From: Setaria digitata
Taxonomy: Eukaryota; Nematoda; Chromadorea; Rhabditida; Setariidae
Direction of reading: 5' to 3'
Length of the DNA stretch: 64,000 nt
Assembly (NCBI GenBank): GCA_003640385.1
Contig: RCAB01000128.1
Coordinates: 62,001 to 126,000, forward strand
Positions 36,804 through 49,200 of this stretch are shown piece after piece. Each line of letters begins with the position of its first letter. The first letter of the stretch is position 1. Below the pieces are notes generated by a model, which worked only from the letters and a program-made list of their open reading frames with translations, did not search any database and had not been told where the DNA came from. A program made the translations under genes and the position numbers.

Positions 36804-37262
36804 TTAACAAAGATTTATTGCCTGGCATAAAGCAACAGAATTGGTCTTATTAGCCAAATACAGTTGAGACTTGTCAATTATACGATAACCCATTACTTTG
36901 CAATTTAGTATCTCAGTTTCGTTTTCAAATAACTCCATACAAGCACCATAAATCTGCTGAAAAGGAGAAAAATTCTTCTGATAATTAGTCAATTCATTAA
37001 ATACTATTTATTAATTAAACTTAAAAATGTTGATATATCAATTTTGCGAAAAATACTGTTCAGCAGATTGAAGTTTTATTGCGCAAATCTCGTTTGAACT
37101 GACATTGTAAGCCCATGCAAGAGCAGAAGTGAATCCTTGATTTAGCTGCTGCATGAAGGCTTTACAGGATTCGCAAAATAGATTCCTCATACTGATACTG
37201 AATACCAGATTCATTCGAAGTAGAAGCACACTGACTGTGACGAAAAGTAATGTTTCAAACAT
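36804..37262 (-). CDS. Small secreted saposin-like protein, copy 1
   Basis: Exons 37104-37262 and 36804-36956 join in phase 0 (donor AAT|GTCAGT, acceptor TTTTCAG) into 103 residues. A hydrophobic signal segment (MFETLLFVTVSVLLL) is followed by one saposin B-type domain with the six-cysteine pattern: C30 and C33 (FCESC), C59, C72, C97 and C103, the last being the final residue. The intron sits at the same place as in copy 2. Nematode saposin-like proteins (caenopores and relatives) bind or permeabilise membranes, often as gut antimicrobial or digestive peptides; that role is family-level inference. The frame stays open through the donor, so an unspliced short form ending SAEQYFSQN would also be possible, but it would lose four of the six cysteines. 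Confidence 0.8.
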
Positions 37263-37976
37263 TGCACTGCAAACATTAATTACCAAAATACATGCATGTC
37301 TAATCAAAATACAAAAATTGAGGGAGGAAGAAATTTATGGAAGAAAAATTGTATGGCTCACTGTCTTAGGAAAATGCCTGAAATAGTTTGCTTAGGTATA
37401 AATTCCACAATTTTGCAAAAATCTAGTCCTACAGGTTAGAAAACTTTTCAGAAAATGTAAATTAATGTAAAAATAGAGTAAAATTAAGGAACTACGAGAA
37501 ATTACAATAAACAACAACTACTTATCAAGTCATAGTAGATAAACATTAAACAAATGTAGCAATAACGTGAAACGGAGAAGATGCTTATTCAAAATAATAA
37601 ATTATCATCGTTGTCTCTGATAAGAAATGAGGTGTTTCAAAACAATAATTACGCGTGGATTGGAGATTTATCAATACAGTAATTGAAACCACTGTATAAC
37701 AAATGATGTTTATTGATTGTTACTTCTTTAAAAATCTTCTCTTTTCTGAAGAAATTAGCATTTATTGAAAAAGCTGTATTTCATATTTAAAATTAATTTT
37801 ATAACAAGTAGAATCACAAATCACTGCACCTCACTGGATGATATCTAGTCGAAGGAATGATATCTGCAAAATTAAAATTTTTCTTTCAGCACTACTACTC
37901 CAAGACTTTCACTATTACAGAATTCAGGAAGTGAGATAAAGATTTCAGACATAAATTTTATTGTAATCATATAAAA
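37263..37976 (-). other. Spacer between the two saposin-like genes
   Basis: About 0.7 kb, AT-rich. The copy 1 leader contains TTTGCAG ending at 37267, four bases before its ATG, a likely trans-splice acceptor. Confidence 0.5.
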
Positions 37977-38449
37977 TTAACAAAGATAGAATTTTTGACA
38001 TATGGTATCGGGATCTCTAGCAAGTGCGATATATTCTTGGACTTTTTCAACCGCGGCTTCAGCTTCCATTTTGCATGCTTCAACAATAGTTGAATTATTG
38101 AGGAAATCCTCTTCGCATAACACACTGATTTCCTAAAAAAAGAGTGACACTGCAACTGCACTGTTTATATAAAAGTCAAAATTTTAATCCTAGATAAATA
38201 AAGATGATGCATATTTAGAAAGCAATGATGAGAAAAACTAACCTGACCCAACCAACTGAAACTATCTTCAGCTACGTTAACTGCTACGCTGAGAAACGTT
38301 TTACATGATTCACAAAGAGAATCAAGTGGAACTTTCCGATTTTTAAGAGCAAGGAATTTCGATGCAACGAATTTTGATAATTTCATACTGTCTACATAAC
38401 ATGTCATAACAGAAAATGACACGACCAGTGCGATTAAAATTGATTTCAT
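37977..38449 (-). CDS. Small secreted saposin-like protein, copy 2
   Basis: Exons 38243-38449 and 37977-38132 join in phase 0 (CAG|GTTAGT, TTTTTTAG) into 120 residues. The signal peptide is MKSILIALVVSFSVMTC. After a basic spacer (KFLALKNRKV) comes a single saposin B-type domain with C46, C49 (LCESC), C75, C89, C114 and C120, again ending on the last cysteine. Intron position and cysteine spacing equal those of copy 1, so the two are tandem paralogues, although apart from LCESC or FCESC and the helices the sequences have diverged strongly. The start at 38449 follows a TTTCCAG acceptor by six bases. A debris copy of its signal-peptide exon lies just upstream. Confidence 0.83.
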
Positions 38450-38455
38450 CTTCCA

Positions 38456-38462
38456 CTGGAAA
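38456..38462 (-). promoter_or_regulatory. Probable spliced-leader acceptor of saposin-like copy 2
   Basis: TTTCCAG on the minus strand, six bases before the ATG at 38449. It decides between this start and the in-frame methionines further upstream at 38476. Confidence 0.45.
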
Positions 38463-38546
38463 TTTACATCCATCAATACGTGAATTATACTTGAAAAGCG
38501 CTTATTTAAAAGCCAACATTTCCTTGCAAAAGTCTCTCTTGTTGTA

Positions 38547-38697
38547 TAGTGAACTCACAATACTATCGCCTACTATCATCAAAAGCGAATTTTGAAAATT
38601 TCATACCGTCTACATTACATGTCACAACAACAAATAATACGACCAGTGCGATGAACTCACAATACAATCGCCTACTATCATCAAAAGCACGAATATA
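38547..38697 (-). pseudogene. Fossil fragment of a third saposin-like copy with flanking duplication
   Basis: Minus-strand sequence at about 38586-38653 repeats the signal-peptide exon of copy 2 (38364-38431): it reads FIALVVLFVVVTCNVDGMKF against LIALVVSFSVMTCYVDSMKL. It has no ATG and runs into a stop after a few more codons. The motif GAACTCACAATAC-ATCGCC at about 38551-38571 is itself repeated at about 38654-38674, so the fragment is bracketed by direct repeats, as expected for an unequal or template-switch duplication. Confidence 0.75.
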
Positions 38698-39918
38698 GAC
38701 TGAAGCTAACACCACTGATATATCAAATACGAAGGAAGGCTAACTTTCTAGAATTCAGTGCGCTCAGAAAATAACTGCTACTATCGAAAAATGGTACCTT
38801 TTATAGAGCAGAGGAAAGATCGTTCTTCGACCATACCACACAAGTATTCCGAGAGACCTATCACCATCTGCTATCCAGCAATTAAACTCATTAATCTAAA
38901 ACAAATAAAACAAGCAAAAATGCTGAATACTTTGTTCCCAGGCACTAATCAAATATGTTCATATCACTGAGCAACAATCTTAAAACCAACAAACTTCTGA
39001 AATATGTGAATCTACCTGGTGTGCTTCCAAGACGGAACGCTGATAAGGTTTCGCTTCATCTGTTCTCATAACAATCATTTCTCCATTTTCGGACTTTGTA
39101 TTTTGTTTCGCTTATTATTACCAGCACTGATTCACAAAAACAGACAACTCTTCTGCAAAACAGACTGATGCTAATGAAGGCAAGACTCAAGTTAACGCAA
39201 ACTAGCACGTTCAAAGAGGGAAGATTCTAACGGCTAAGAAAGAAAACTAGGTTGTGGAAGCAAAGATTAAGAATGGCACTTCAGAACGATATATCTCTTC
39301 CCTGTACAAACAATCACCTCACGTTCACGTAAACACGTGTACTGAGATGAACAGTAACTCGGTGGACGTGATCGCGTTCATCCTTGTCATAGCAAATAGC
39401 CGATGACGTCATGCCAGCTCTCATGCATGCTACGGTTGGTGAAATCTGGGTGATGTGCGATGACTGTAGGATGTGACCGAGAGTTCTCTGGGAGGAATTC
39501 CGCGATGTTTCGGACTGTCTAGGACTTTTTGCAACAAAGTGAAGGAATGATGTGAATGCGATTTGCATAGAAATTAGCTCAGTTCCATTATCTCTTTGAA
39601 GGAGAATTAGCAGTTTCCTCGAAACATTCCTCCTTTCCTAACCAGTTAGTTCATTTCTTCCTCCTTCTCAGTCTACTTATATCTTCTAGAGCTCTCGTAT
39701 TCACATCATTCTGGGGAAATGCTACATATATATTCGCCAAAACTTTTCATAGCAGAACTCTCAGGAGTCTATGGCCCACTTCGTCAATCAAGAAGATCGA
39801 TTTGACGGTTGAGCTACATGTTTCTTCACTGGTCAATCCTGAATGAATGAATTTGTCAAGGAAAGGAGCTAATTTCACCTGAGCGACACTACCTGTTCCG
39901 GTCTTCATTTTCCAGAAT
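38698..39918. other. Divergent intergenic region between saposin-like genes and innexin
   Basis: Probably holds promoters of both divergent units. No coding exon was recognised; the minus frame at 39314-39568 has no motif. It is noticeably less AT-rich around 39340-39500. Confidence 0.4.
39909..39915 (+). promoter_or_regulatory. Probable spliced-leader acceptor of the innexin gene
   Basis: TTTCCAG at 39909-39915 lies three bases before the ATG at 39919, leaving almost no leader, a common nematode trans-splicing arrangement. Confidence 0.5.
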
Positions 39919-42900
39919 ATGTCACACGAAATGTCACTCCTTCAAAATTCCCTATCTATAACAAATCACATCAATCATTTGGATGATATGGTCGATCGTT
40001 TACATCGCAATTTTACCGTTTTTACTTTAATTTTCTGTGCTATGCTTGTTGGTGCTAAGCAACAGTTTGGACAACCAATACAGTGTATGCTTCCGGCACA
40101 TCTCCACCGTATGTTTTCGGTATTTCCATTTTCATCCAATTTTCTAAAGACAAAGCTTTCTAACTTGCCGGATTAATTCCTGAACGATTATTGTTCTACC
40201 TCCATCTTATCCCTTTTCCTGAATCTCTCTGAATCGCTAATTATTATGAGAAATTACAGGACCTTATTGGAATAATTATGGCCAATATTACTGTTTCGTT
40301 CAAAGTACCTATCGGTTGACATATAATAAAACATTACCAAACGCAAATAGTCGAACAAAACTTCGTGCCAGCAATAGTGTCAATTACTACCAGGCCTGTT
40401 TCTTATAAATAAATATATAAATAACTTATACATATTACTAGGTAGGCTTCGAAGAAAGTTGCATGCAGAAATAAAAATACCGAATGGTTTAAAAAAATGT
40501 GCAGATGAAATTGCTGTTAATTTCGATATATTAAGATCCAGTTTTTGTTACATGTTAGAAAGCTTTGTATTATGTGTAAAGATCGCAACAGAAGCAAAAG
40601 TTTTATGAATTAAATTAAACTTCAACAACTGTTCCAAAAAGGAAGTTTCGTTTGTTTAAAAATTCGAGAAACTGAATAAAAGAATTTTTCAGTGGGTTCC
40701 AGTTTTCCTCACATTTCAAGCACTATGCTTTTACATTCCTGGTTGGTTATGGATAACAGTACAAAGTCAAGGAAGTAAGATCTATATTATTAATACTTTA
40801 CAATAATTGTTTTCTCGGTTTATTCCAGACAGTTGTAGTTCCTTTGCAGCGCTCGACATGAAAGCGGTAGTTAGTGAAGCTATATCTTTAAAAGCAACTA
40901 TCAAACCTGAGGATCGAGTAAAGAAGCTGACAAATTTAGTCCATTATGTTGCTTCAATGCTGAAATTGACGATGACTACGAATGTGCACAGGACCGTTGG
41001 TTTTATTTTTTACCTTGTTGAAATTCAAATTATTTGATTATTCTGGGAATTTAACAAGATTTATGTTTCATGCCTACAATTTTTGTATCATCTTTTTGGT
41101 CTATAAATAGATTTTAATCCACAAGAAGATATATAATCACTAAAATACGTTGTAAATCGTTTTAAAGTGATAGTGAGTCCTTTAATCTCTGAGGTTAAGA
41201 ATATCGGATTTTTCTAGAAGTGGTACTGGTGTCCACTGGATAGTGTAAATGGAATATCAGTAGCTCTTTATCTTGTTTCCAAGTTACTAATAATTTTAAA
41301 TAACGTGGTACAGCTGTATATCACTGAAACATTTATTGGTTTCAACAGGCTTTTCTGGATTCCCACTGTAAGTTAACCTCTATTATGCCTATTTCGAAAC
41401 CTAAATTTTAGCAGAGAAGTGGTTAAATTTAACTACTTCATATGTATAATTGGTTGTAAATCCGAGATTCGGCTGTTGTATCTTTAACGATGAGCCCTTT
41501 TTCTCGTAATCTCTAATTATAGAATCTTTGGAACTAACAGTACGTACCCAATATATGTCTATTACTTGCCATATTATAATTTTGTTGAATCGTTGGTCTT
41601 TTTACATCGAAAGCTGGGCCTTAGATTTATCTATAATTTTATGATTTTTTGTAGCACTGTTACTTCTTCATTGTTGAAACGTTGCTATAAATTTTCTGTC
41701 TGTGGAATTTTGTTACACATTAAAAAGTATGAAAGCAAAAGAGGACAACCGAAAGTAGCAAGCAAATGAGTCTTCATTCTTTAAAATATTTTTTTTCAGA
41801 AGATCTCATTTATGTCAACATACTTTCCAATCATAACGTTCTGCGATTTGGAAAGACAGTTTTCAGGAACTGTGGAGACAAACACATTGCAGTGTGTTTT
41901 GATACTTAATTTCATCAACGAAAAAATTTTCTTCATACTTTGGTATTGGATATCTTTGGTATGTTGAGAAACTTACCAGGCATTTAAAATAAAGTTTAAA
42001 TCTCTTGTCAAAAGTAATTGTCCAAGTGATTCATCATCATCCTGACTGTTGATGTAAGGTCATTATAACATGGATGAAGGCATTGAAAACGCTTGGTTTC
42101 CTTAATGATTATGTTTAAGTACTAGATTTCAAATTTGATTCAGCTATTTGTCGTATCATTAGCAAATTTCATAACGACGTTCGTGCAATGTGTATTACCA
42201 CGTTATCGTAAAGATTTGGTAGAATTTTATTTGCAGGTGGGTATAAATTTATTTTTAACTTGTGAATTGTTTTTTTTCAATATCACTTTTCCGCATTCTC
42301 AATTTTTTTTATACTTTCATTTCTTCATTAATTGGCGCTTTGCTTATCCAGAATCTGATTATATTTCGGAGAGATGGACTTCCGTAATTATAATTCAGAC
42401 TCATTTAAATTGCAGAATGGTGAACTGAATGATGAAGAATGGTTCTCGTTGAAGGACGAAAAGCGGCTTTCTGTTTATGTTAAAGAGGTATACTTTGTTC
42501 TTAAGTCTGCATCAATTGAGAAGAGATTCAATCTTAACTTTTCCAACCTTATGAATATGTCACTAGGCTTTCAACCGAGGCCACTAAAAAATTATAATTT
42601 GTTACTTAAAATTACCAAATGTTCTACCTTATGCAGACAGTTTAAATTCTTCTACAGTTTCTTGGTCTAGATGGAGTACTGCTTCTACGTTTCATTAACG
42701 ACCATGCAGGTGCTATTGTTACACGTGATATCGCAGTCAGCTTATGGCACGCTTTCTGTCAGGAAGTAATTATTATTCATTTATTTTATTCTTTTTTTAA
42801 AATACTTTAACGACATGTCAGAAAGTTACGATACAATTAATTGTTTAATGTTTTATAGATACTTATCAAAAAATAACATAGAATCTTTCTTTTCTTAGGC

Positions 42901-43101
42901 AGTCGACCACATCGATAAAAAGAAATGAATTCATCTTTTCGTAAACAAAATTCGATACATTTGTGCACTCTCCATTTATTTTATTTTCAGAATTCCAGTT
43001 TCCTTATATGCCATAGAACAGCTCCAAAAGTCGAAGAATCTGAAATTATGAATACCTATTCAGCAGTAAGATCTCCTACAGTTTCACTAAACAGGAGTTG
43101 A
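39919..43101 (+). CDS. Innexin (gap-junction channel protein)
   Basis: Ten exons: 39919-40108, 40260-40393, 40693-40774, 40829-40995, 41218-41367, 41800-41958, 42144-42236, 42416-42487, 42658-42765 and 42991-43101, all phase-consistent, giving 421 residues, usual for innexins. Landmarks: TM1 followed by AKQQFGQPIQC (the family YGKPIQC signature), WNNYGQYYCFVQSTY in the first extracellular loop, NYYQWVPVFLTFQALCFYIP at TM2, TM3 (SKLLIILNNVVQLYI), FCDLE then TLQCVLILNFINEKIFFILW before and in TM4, and the C-terminal FLGLDGVLLLRFINDHAG. It would form intercellular or hemichannels. The junction after NYYQ uses a GC donor (CAG|GCCTGT). The loop between TM3 and FCDLE (exons 5 and 6) is shorter than usual, so a small exon in 41368-41799 may be missing. 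Confidence 0.9.
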
Positions 43102-46100
43102 TTGTGTGTGTTTTTTTTTTTTAAATTACTATATGTACTCATGAGAGAAGGATTATTTTGTCATTTTTTGTCAGTTAAAGTGAGATTAAAGAATTTTAAG
43201 AGTAGATAAAATTCTAACTTCTGTTTCTTTTTCACGATTTTCGTTTGCACGAAAACTGTTACAACTGTCAGTGAGTTCCAAAAATTTAAATTTCTTCAGT
43301 CTAGTTTGTTGCTCTGTTGTGCATCATTGTGATTTCTTGAAAATGCCTAAAAGTGAAGACCGATTAAGCAAGTTAAAAGTACAATGTTCCCCTCTAAAAT
43401 ATTTTCAAGTCTTTCGGACTAATTATATTCTTAAAAGTCAACCTCAGTAGAGTAACAAATGTGAAAGGTGCTCTTACTTTCGGATTAAAAAAAATTTCTG
43501 AGTTTTTGAAAATTCATCAGCTCGTGCATAATTTCTTTATAGTATCATTGAGCCACCGAAACTTCTAAAATTTTAAGAACTTTCAAAGTTTCAATTGCTC
43601 ATCAAGTACGCACTTACTTTCTTTTACTTATTTCATACGCTTTCTTTTCGGTTTTATCGAGAATAATAATGGGCACTTTATGTGACATTTCCGTTATAGA
43701 TTATTGTTTGATAGTAAAAAAAAAAAAAGTTTGCACTCTCAGCCTGTGAAGAGCAGTGGAAAGGGAAACAAGTCAATTTATGAATTAAATTTGAATAAGT
43801 TCAGCATTTTTCTGTTATCAACATAACTACTGTAGACATAAAATTCTTTCGTAAAGAGACTAATAATTTGAAATGTAAGTGGATAACTATAAAGAATGAA
43901 TTTTGAATAGATCTCGCAATGCTAAACCAATTTAGGGTCACTTCATTTTGAACATGACACTCATCATTGCTCACGATTTGAAATTTGCTTGCCAACCACT
44001 TATTTATCCACTCAGTACGTCATTGTCTTGCCTTTACTAACTGAAACTACCAACTTCACTTCCATACGAATTTAAGGACAAGAGAATGGAAAAGCAACAT
44101 TTCCGGTGGATAAACCACCGGATTCCATCACTAATTAGGCATTAATTAGTATTTTAATTCTTCAGCAATGTCTATTGTAGAAAATTTATCTATGGCAACT
44201 TTTCAGACTTCCCTAGCTTTTCCTGCTCCATTATTTTTTGAAATCGCAGAAATTAGTTAAACTCGATGCCATTCAGTAAATACTAATAAAGATTTTCAAG
44301 AGATTATCCCTTTTTGTATGAGTGAAATACCTTCCACAACAAAATCCTCCATAGTTTTGTGAACAACCAACCACTTATGAATCAGACTTTTTTTCGAAAA
44401 ATGTAAAGCACAACAAGATGAACAAAAATGATAATACAAACAAATAACATTCATTCATTTCACACACTGGAAATTAGACGAAATCACGAAAAAAAAAAAA
44501 AAGAAAAAAGGAAAGAAACTTCCTAAACAAGAAAGGAAAAAGCAAACCGGGATGTATTATACTCTTTGCTAGATACCATGAGGAATTAAAACAAATCTGT
44601 CATAATGAGCAATTTTTTTGTTAACTTAAATTTTCTCTAAAATAACCAAGCAAACAGAAACTATACACTGAAGGGAAAGAATGCAAAATCATTTAAAAAA
44701 ATATAAAAAATAAAATATAACACATTTGACATATAGAAAAGGACACGGAAAGCAATGTCCCAGTGTATGCTGCTAAACAAATTACTTGTACAAGAATTTG
44801 TAAAATGTTTGCAAAGAGAAAGGAAAGGCAAAAATTGATGAAGTTGGAAAAAGATATCAGTTACAATTATATATAATAGAAAATTTTAGCGACTGAAAGT
44901 GAGACAAGCTACTCCTCCTGCATACCATTTGGGATGGTATGGTTTAGCAAAAATTTCAAAAGAACAAGAAATTTTCCATTTCTGTGTCATTTTGAGTAGG
45001 AAAAAAAAGGAAAAATAAAAAATTTAGAGCAAAATTATTTATACCTATTACTTGTTTGCGTGCTTAAAAATTTCCTACGATATCTGTAACGCAATCCGTG
45101 AAATGTCAAGACATGGGAATATTTGATCTTCTTCATCAAAATTAATCCACCTTATTTGCATCATCCTAAACATTATGAATATCAAATATAAATAATTATG
45201 GATTTGAATAAAGTTGAAACCAAAAATTCTTTCCGAAAACTTCCATCCTGAATGGTGAAGCACTGAATATAAAAAGCGTGTCTGTCACAAAAAACAAATG
45301 CACTTCATAGTGCAATACGATATACAATAACAGGAGAGATTCAACAACCAGCTGGTCCAACTGATAGACCTGCCGTTTCACTTAATACGATTTATACATG
45401 AATTATAAAAATTTAACTAGAAAATATAATAGATACCGTTCAACATGAAGAGAATTTCGATTCTTGACATTTTAATAGCAATATTGTTAACTAACTATAT
45501 CATTACCGGCACTATTTTGCCAATTAAACAATTTTCAAAATCTATCATTCTGAGAATTCGAGTCTTCTGAAAAGTAAAAACCGAAGCTCAAATTTAAATT
45601 GACATACATGAAAACGAAACCAAGAAAGAAAACAGTCGAACCCGTATTATGATGCGCCACTTAGAAAAAGTTTGCAAAATGCTCGAATACAAAAACTTTG
45701 TAGCATATACTAAACGCTTGATTTTTGTACAGGTCTCTGGGGATTCAAATTCATATTTCAATTCATTTACTTCAAAAAGGGTAAGTAGAATTGTTCACCA
45801 AAATTCAAAAGACTGGCGCCATAAAAATCAAAATGAAACTTAATCTACATTGAAACACGAAATGAATCAAATTTACAGTTATTTTAAAATTTCAATACCG
45901 TTAACGCTGACTAGTGCCTTATACTAAGAACCAATTTAGTTTAAGATATCAGCTCTCGTTTTGCATTATGATAATACAAAAACAACGTATGATGAATTTT
46001 CTTTACCCATGATGAGTAGCGTACCCAGCAGAAAAGCCAGGAACAAAAGAAACAGACTAAAGTAAATCAAGTAAGTAAAATTCGAATAATTTTAGAATTT

Positions 46101-46238
46101 GAGAAGATCGAATCAATTGGCAAATAAGGATATCGTGCGATCGTTAAATGTTGAAGTTAAAATTAATAATTTGTAAAAAGTGAAAAATTATGACCTTTTA
46201 AAAGAGAAACATTAAAAGAGAAACATCAAGTACAAATA
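43102..46238. other. Convergent intergenic region between innexin and receptor cyclase
   Basis: 3' flanks of two convergent genes and two small inverted repeats near 44102-44149 and 44921-44941. No coding exon was accepted; open frames at 43801-43995, 45075-45263 and 45649-45843 lack motifs. Confidence 0.4.
44102..44149. repeat. Two adjacent small inverted repeats
   Basis: TCCGGTGG (44102-44109) and CCACCGGA (44115-44122) form a perfect 8-bp stem with a 5-nt loop. It is followed at once by CTAATTA...TAATTAG at about 44131-44149. The first stem is GC-rich in AT-rich surroundings. Confidence 0.7.
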
Positions 46239-49200
46239 CTATTCAAATTCCGGTCCAAAATCGGGAATGTGAATATCATTATAGCCTTTCAGCCAGTAAG
46301 TTATCTGCTTTCCTTTACCCTTCATCTCCACCTCACCGCGAAGCACCAAACTAAATCCAGGATCCTTATCCAGAATAGTTTTTGTATGACTACTCACATG
46401 TATCCGAAGAGCTGCAAAATGTCGTTAATTTTCTTTTCTTTCAACAAATGTAAGTCGAATATGAGAAATTAAATCTAAAAATTCAGAAGCAAACAAAAGA
46501 AAAACATACGCAGACCAGTGCTTTCCATACGACTACTCGTATTTACCGTGTCACCAAACAAACAGTATCGCGGCATTTTACATCCTACCACTCCAGCAAC
46601 TACTGGCCCTTAAAAAGATATGTCAGGAGAATAATCTTTTTCATAAATTTAAGACTTCCTTGTTTAATGGAGGTTTAGAATTTCTGAATTAAATCCAAAA
46701 ATCCTCAAAGAAAAAAGGGAAAGAATTTTTAGAAACTTGCCACTGGGACCTCGAGAAACACCTAATCGTTTCATAAAACACATCTAGCAGGACTTTAGCA
46801 ATTATCTGTTAAATAAATCAGTGAAAAGAGATTACAGAAATAAAGAACCCCTAAAAATAAACGCTCAAATATGAAGAACACACCAAGAATACTAAAATAT
46901 CGATTAGATAAGTAGTTTGATCTTAACCATCTAGGCAACTAGTGTACTATATTTGTTTTCTTGACCGTCATAATACTAATGAATAATATGTCTTCCTCTA
47001 TCTTCGAAATATTCAAATCAATGTTAGTTCTCTACAGTGATGAAGTAACCATTTAATTATGCCTAATTTAAAAACTTTGGAAGAGATTAAACAAAAAAAA
47101 AAAGAAAAGAAACCAGAATGAATCCCGATACGTAATTTCAGTTGCTCATTAGGCCGATGCCTAATCACGAAATTTTTCACTTTATGCAATAAAGCCAATG
47201 ACATCTGAGCAATTTGCGAAGCATGATGATTATGTCGTTCAGGTAGACCAGATACTACCATGTACGCATCTCCGATCGTCTCTACCTTGTACACCTTGAA
47301 ATTGTCTACAACACCGTCAAATGCCATATATAAATCGTTCAATAATGTTACCACCTAAAATATTTTAGGATGTTGAGAGTTTTCTTTCAAGTTACACATG
47401 ATATGATTCTAACTTATCCTGAACTAGATTATTAAGATTTATAGGCAACCTAAAATGGGTTTCCACTTGTCTAACGCTCCGCTATCAGACGACTGTCAAT
47501 GTAGCAACAACATTATCTAAATAATGAGTAAAAGGTTTAAGACTGGGATTGTTTGAACTATTATATAAGAGAACATTTACACTACTTAAATCAATGAACA
47601 TCGCAGTAAATTTCGATAAATTTGTGTCGAAAAAGCTATTCCAGAAATTACCACATTACCTGCATTGGTGTTGACATTGATGATAATGCTGTAAACCCAA
47701 CAATATCAGAGAAGTAAATAGTAACACTTTCAAATGCTTCTGCTTGTACAGCGCGACCACTTATCAACTGAAATTTATAAAATATGGCAAAAAATATTCT
47801 GTTTGATAAGCGAGGTTTGCTTCTTCTTCATATTTAAGAATTTTGCAAGTTCACATCTTCTACATAATGGTAGCTCAATTAAAGATAAATTAAACTTTAT
47901 TTCTTAAAGAAAAAAAATAAAATAAAATAATCATTTACTTGATCTGCAACACTACGTGGCAATAACTGATGCAAGAGATCTTCAACTTTTTGTTTCTCGG
48001 CAAGATATTCTTGTGTTCGTTCCTCTACTAATCCTTCCAGATTATTAGCATACTGTTCCATTCGTTTCAACAAATTATCCACCACATTAGATGTTTCGTT
48101 ACTTCTAAATAAAAAAAAAAAAAAAAAAATGAAATATAACTTAACTTCCTAAGCAGCGCTTGCTTCGCTATATCTCAAATGCCCCATGTTAAAAGAGGCC
48201 ACATGGATAATGTCTATACACAAGATCAAAACAAATTATGAATAACTATATTTCACAAGAAATAAACTAACTTATTTAATGAGCGAACTACTTTTCGGAT
48301 GACAGCGAAATCCGGACGTTCTTGAAATTCTTCAGCCCAGCAACTAGCCATTAAATTGATTAAATTTGGCTCAATTTGATCATCGATTAAAGCACTTTCC
48401 GGTATTTCCGGCCTGCACAACTCCTCATCAAATGCTGGTACTCTTTGTATACGTTCACAGATTTCTATAACACAATTTGATTTCAATTTTCTGGCAAGAT
48501 TTTCGAGCATAAAATATTTCATATAAAACTGCAGTGACTGGAAACAGTAAAAAATATAGAATATTGAAAAATGGAGATGTTACTTTATATTTTTTTCCTA
48601 GTCTTTAGTTTTTCTATCTTACTAAATCTATAACAGTCACATATTTTTCAACACAAAATGGTAGCCGTACCTTTGGGCGAAGGTTCGTCAGCCATATAAA
48701 AGGCACCTTTTCGAAACAACATTTCATGTAATATTATGGCAAAACTGTATGCGTCACCCGCCTTCGTACCATTTGGTGGATATGCATTCGGATTACGCAT
48801 TATCTCCGGTGCTGTCCACAATTTTTCTAAAAAAAGAAAAATGTTATTCAAAAACCAGCCTAATGGCGTCTAACAAGTACCTAGATAAAACGATCTGATC
48901 TGGTTATTATTTCAAACAGATCATCGAGAACGAGATTCATCATTTTCATTTCATTAAAGAATGTAATATAAAGAATGATGAGAGAACTGCAGTGCCAAGT
49001 ATTTGAAATATTAAATTCAAAAAAGGTGACTTGAACTATTCAAATACATTCCAAAATTTCTTTGCTTGAAAGGAATAAAAATGTTCACTTTTATAAAAGG
49101 CATGTTCGCCAATTTCTTCTGTATTTTCATCTTCCATAGCATGTAATTCATGAAACCCAAAATCGGTAACTTTGAGCACAAATCGACTATCCACAACACA

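Noticed and set aside
37081..37103. Saposin-like copy 1 ending in the first exon frame (NEICAIKLQSAEQYFSQN)
   Set aside because: The GTCAGT donor matches the intron site of copy 2, and the downstream exon restores the six-cysteine pattern.
45649..45843. 64-codon plus frame between innexin and cyclase
   Set aside because: No recognisable domain or splice partner; AT-driven composition.
48465..48537. 5' extension of a receptor cyclase exon ([10 protein letters not shown]...)
   Set aside because: The TTATAG acceptor at 48465 gives the right phase (G|AA) and the expected PSPKEICERIQ kinase-domain sequence; the extension would be out of phase.
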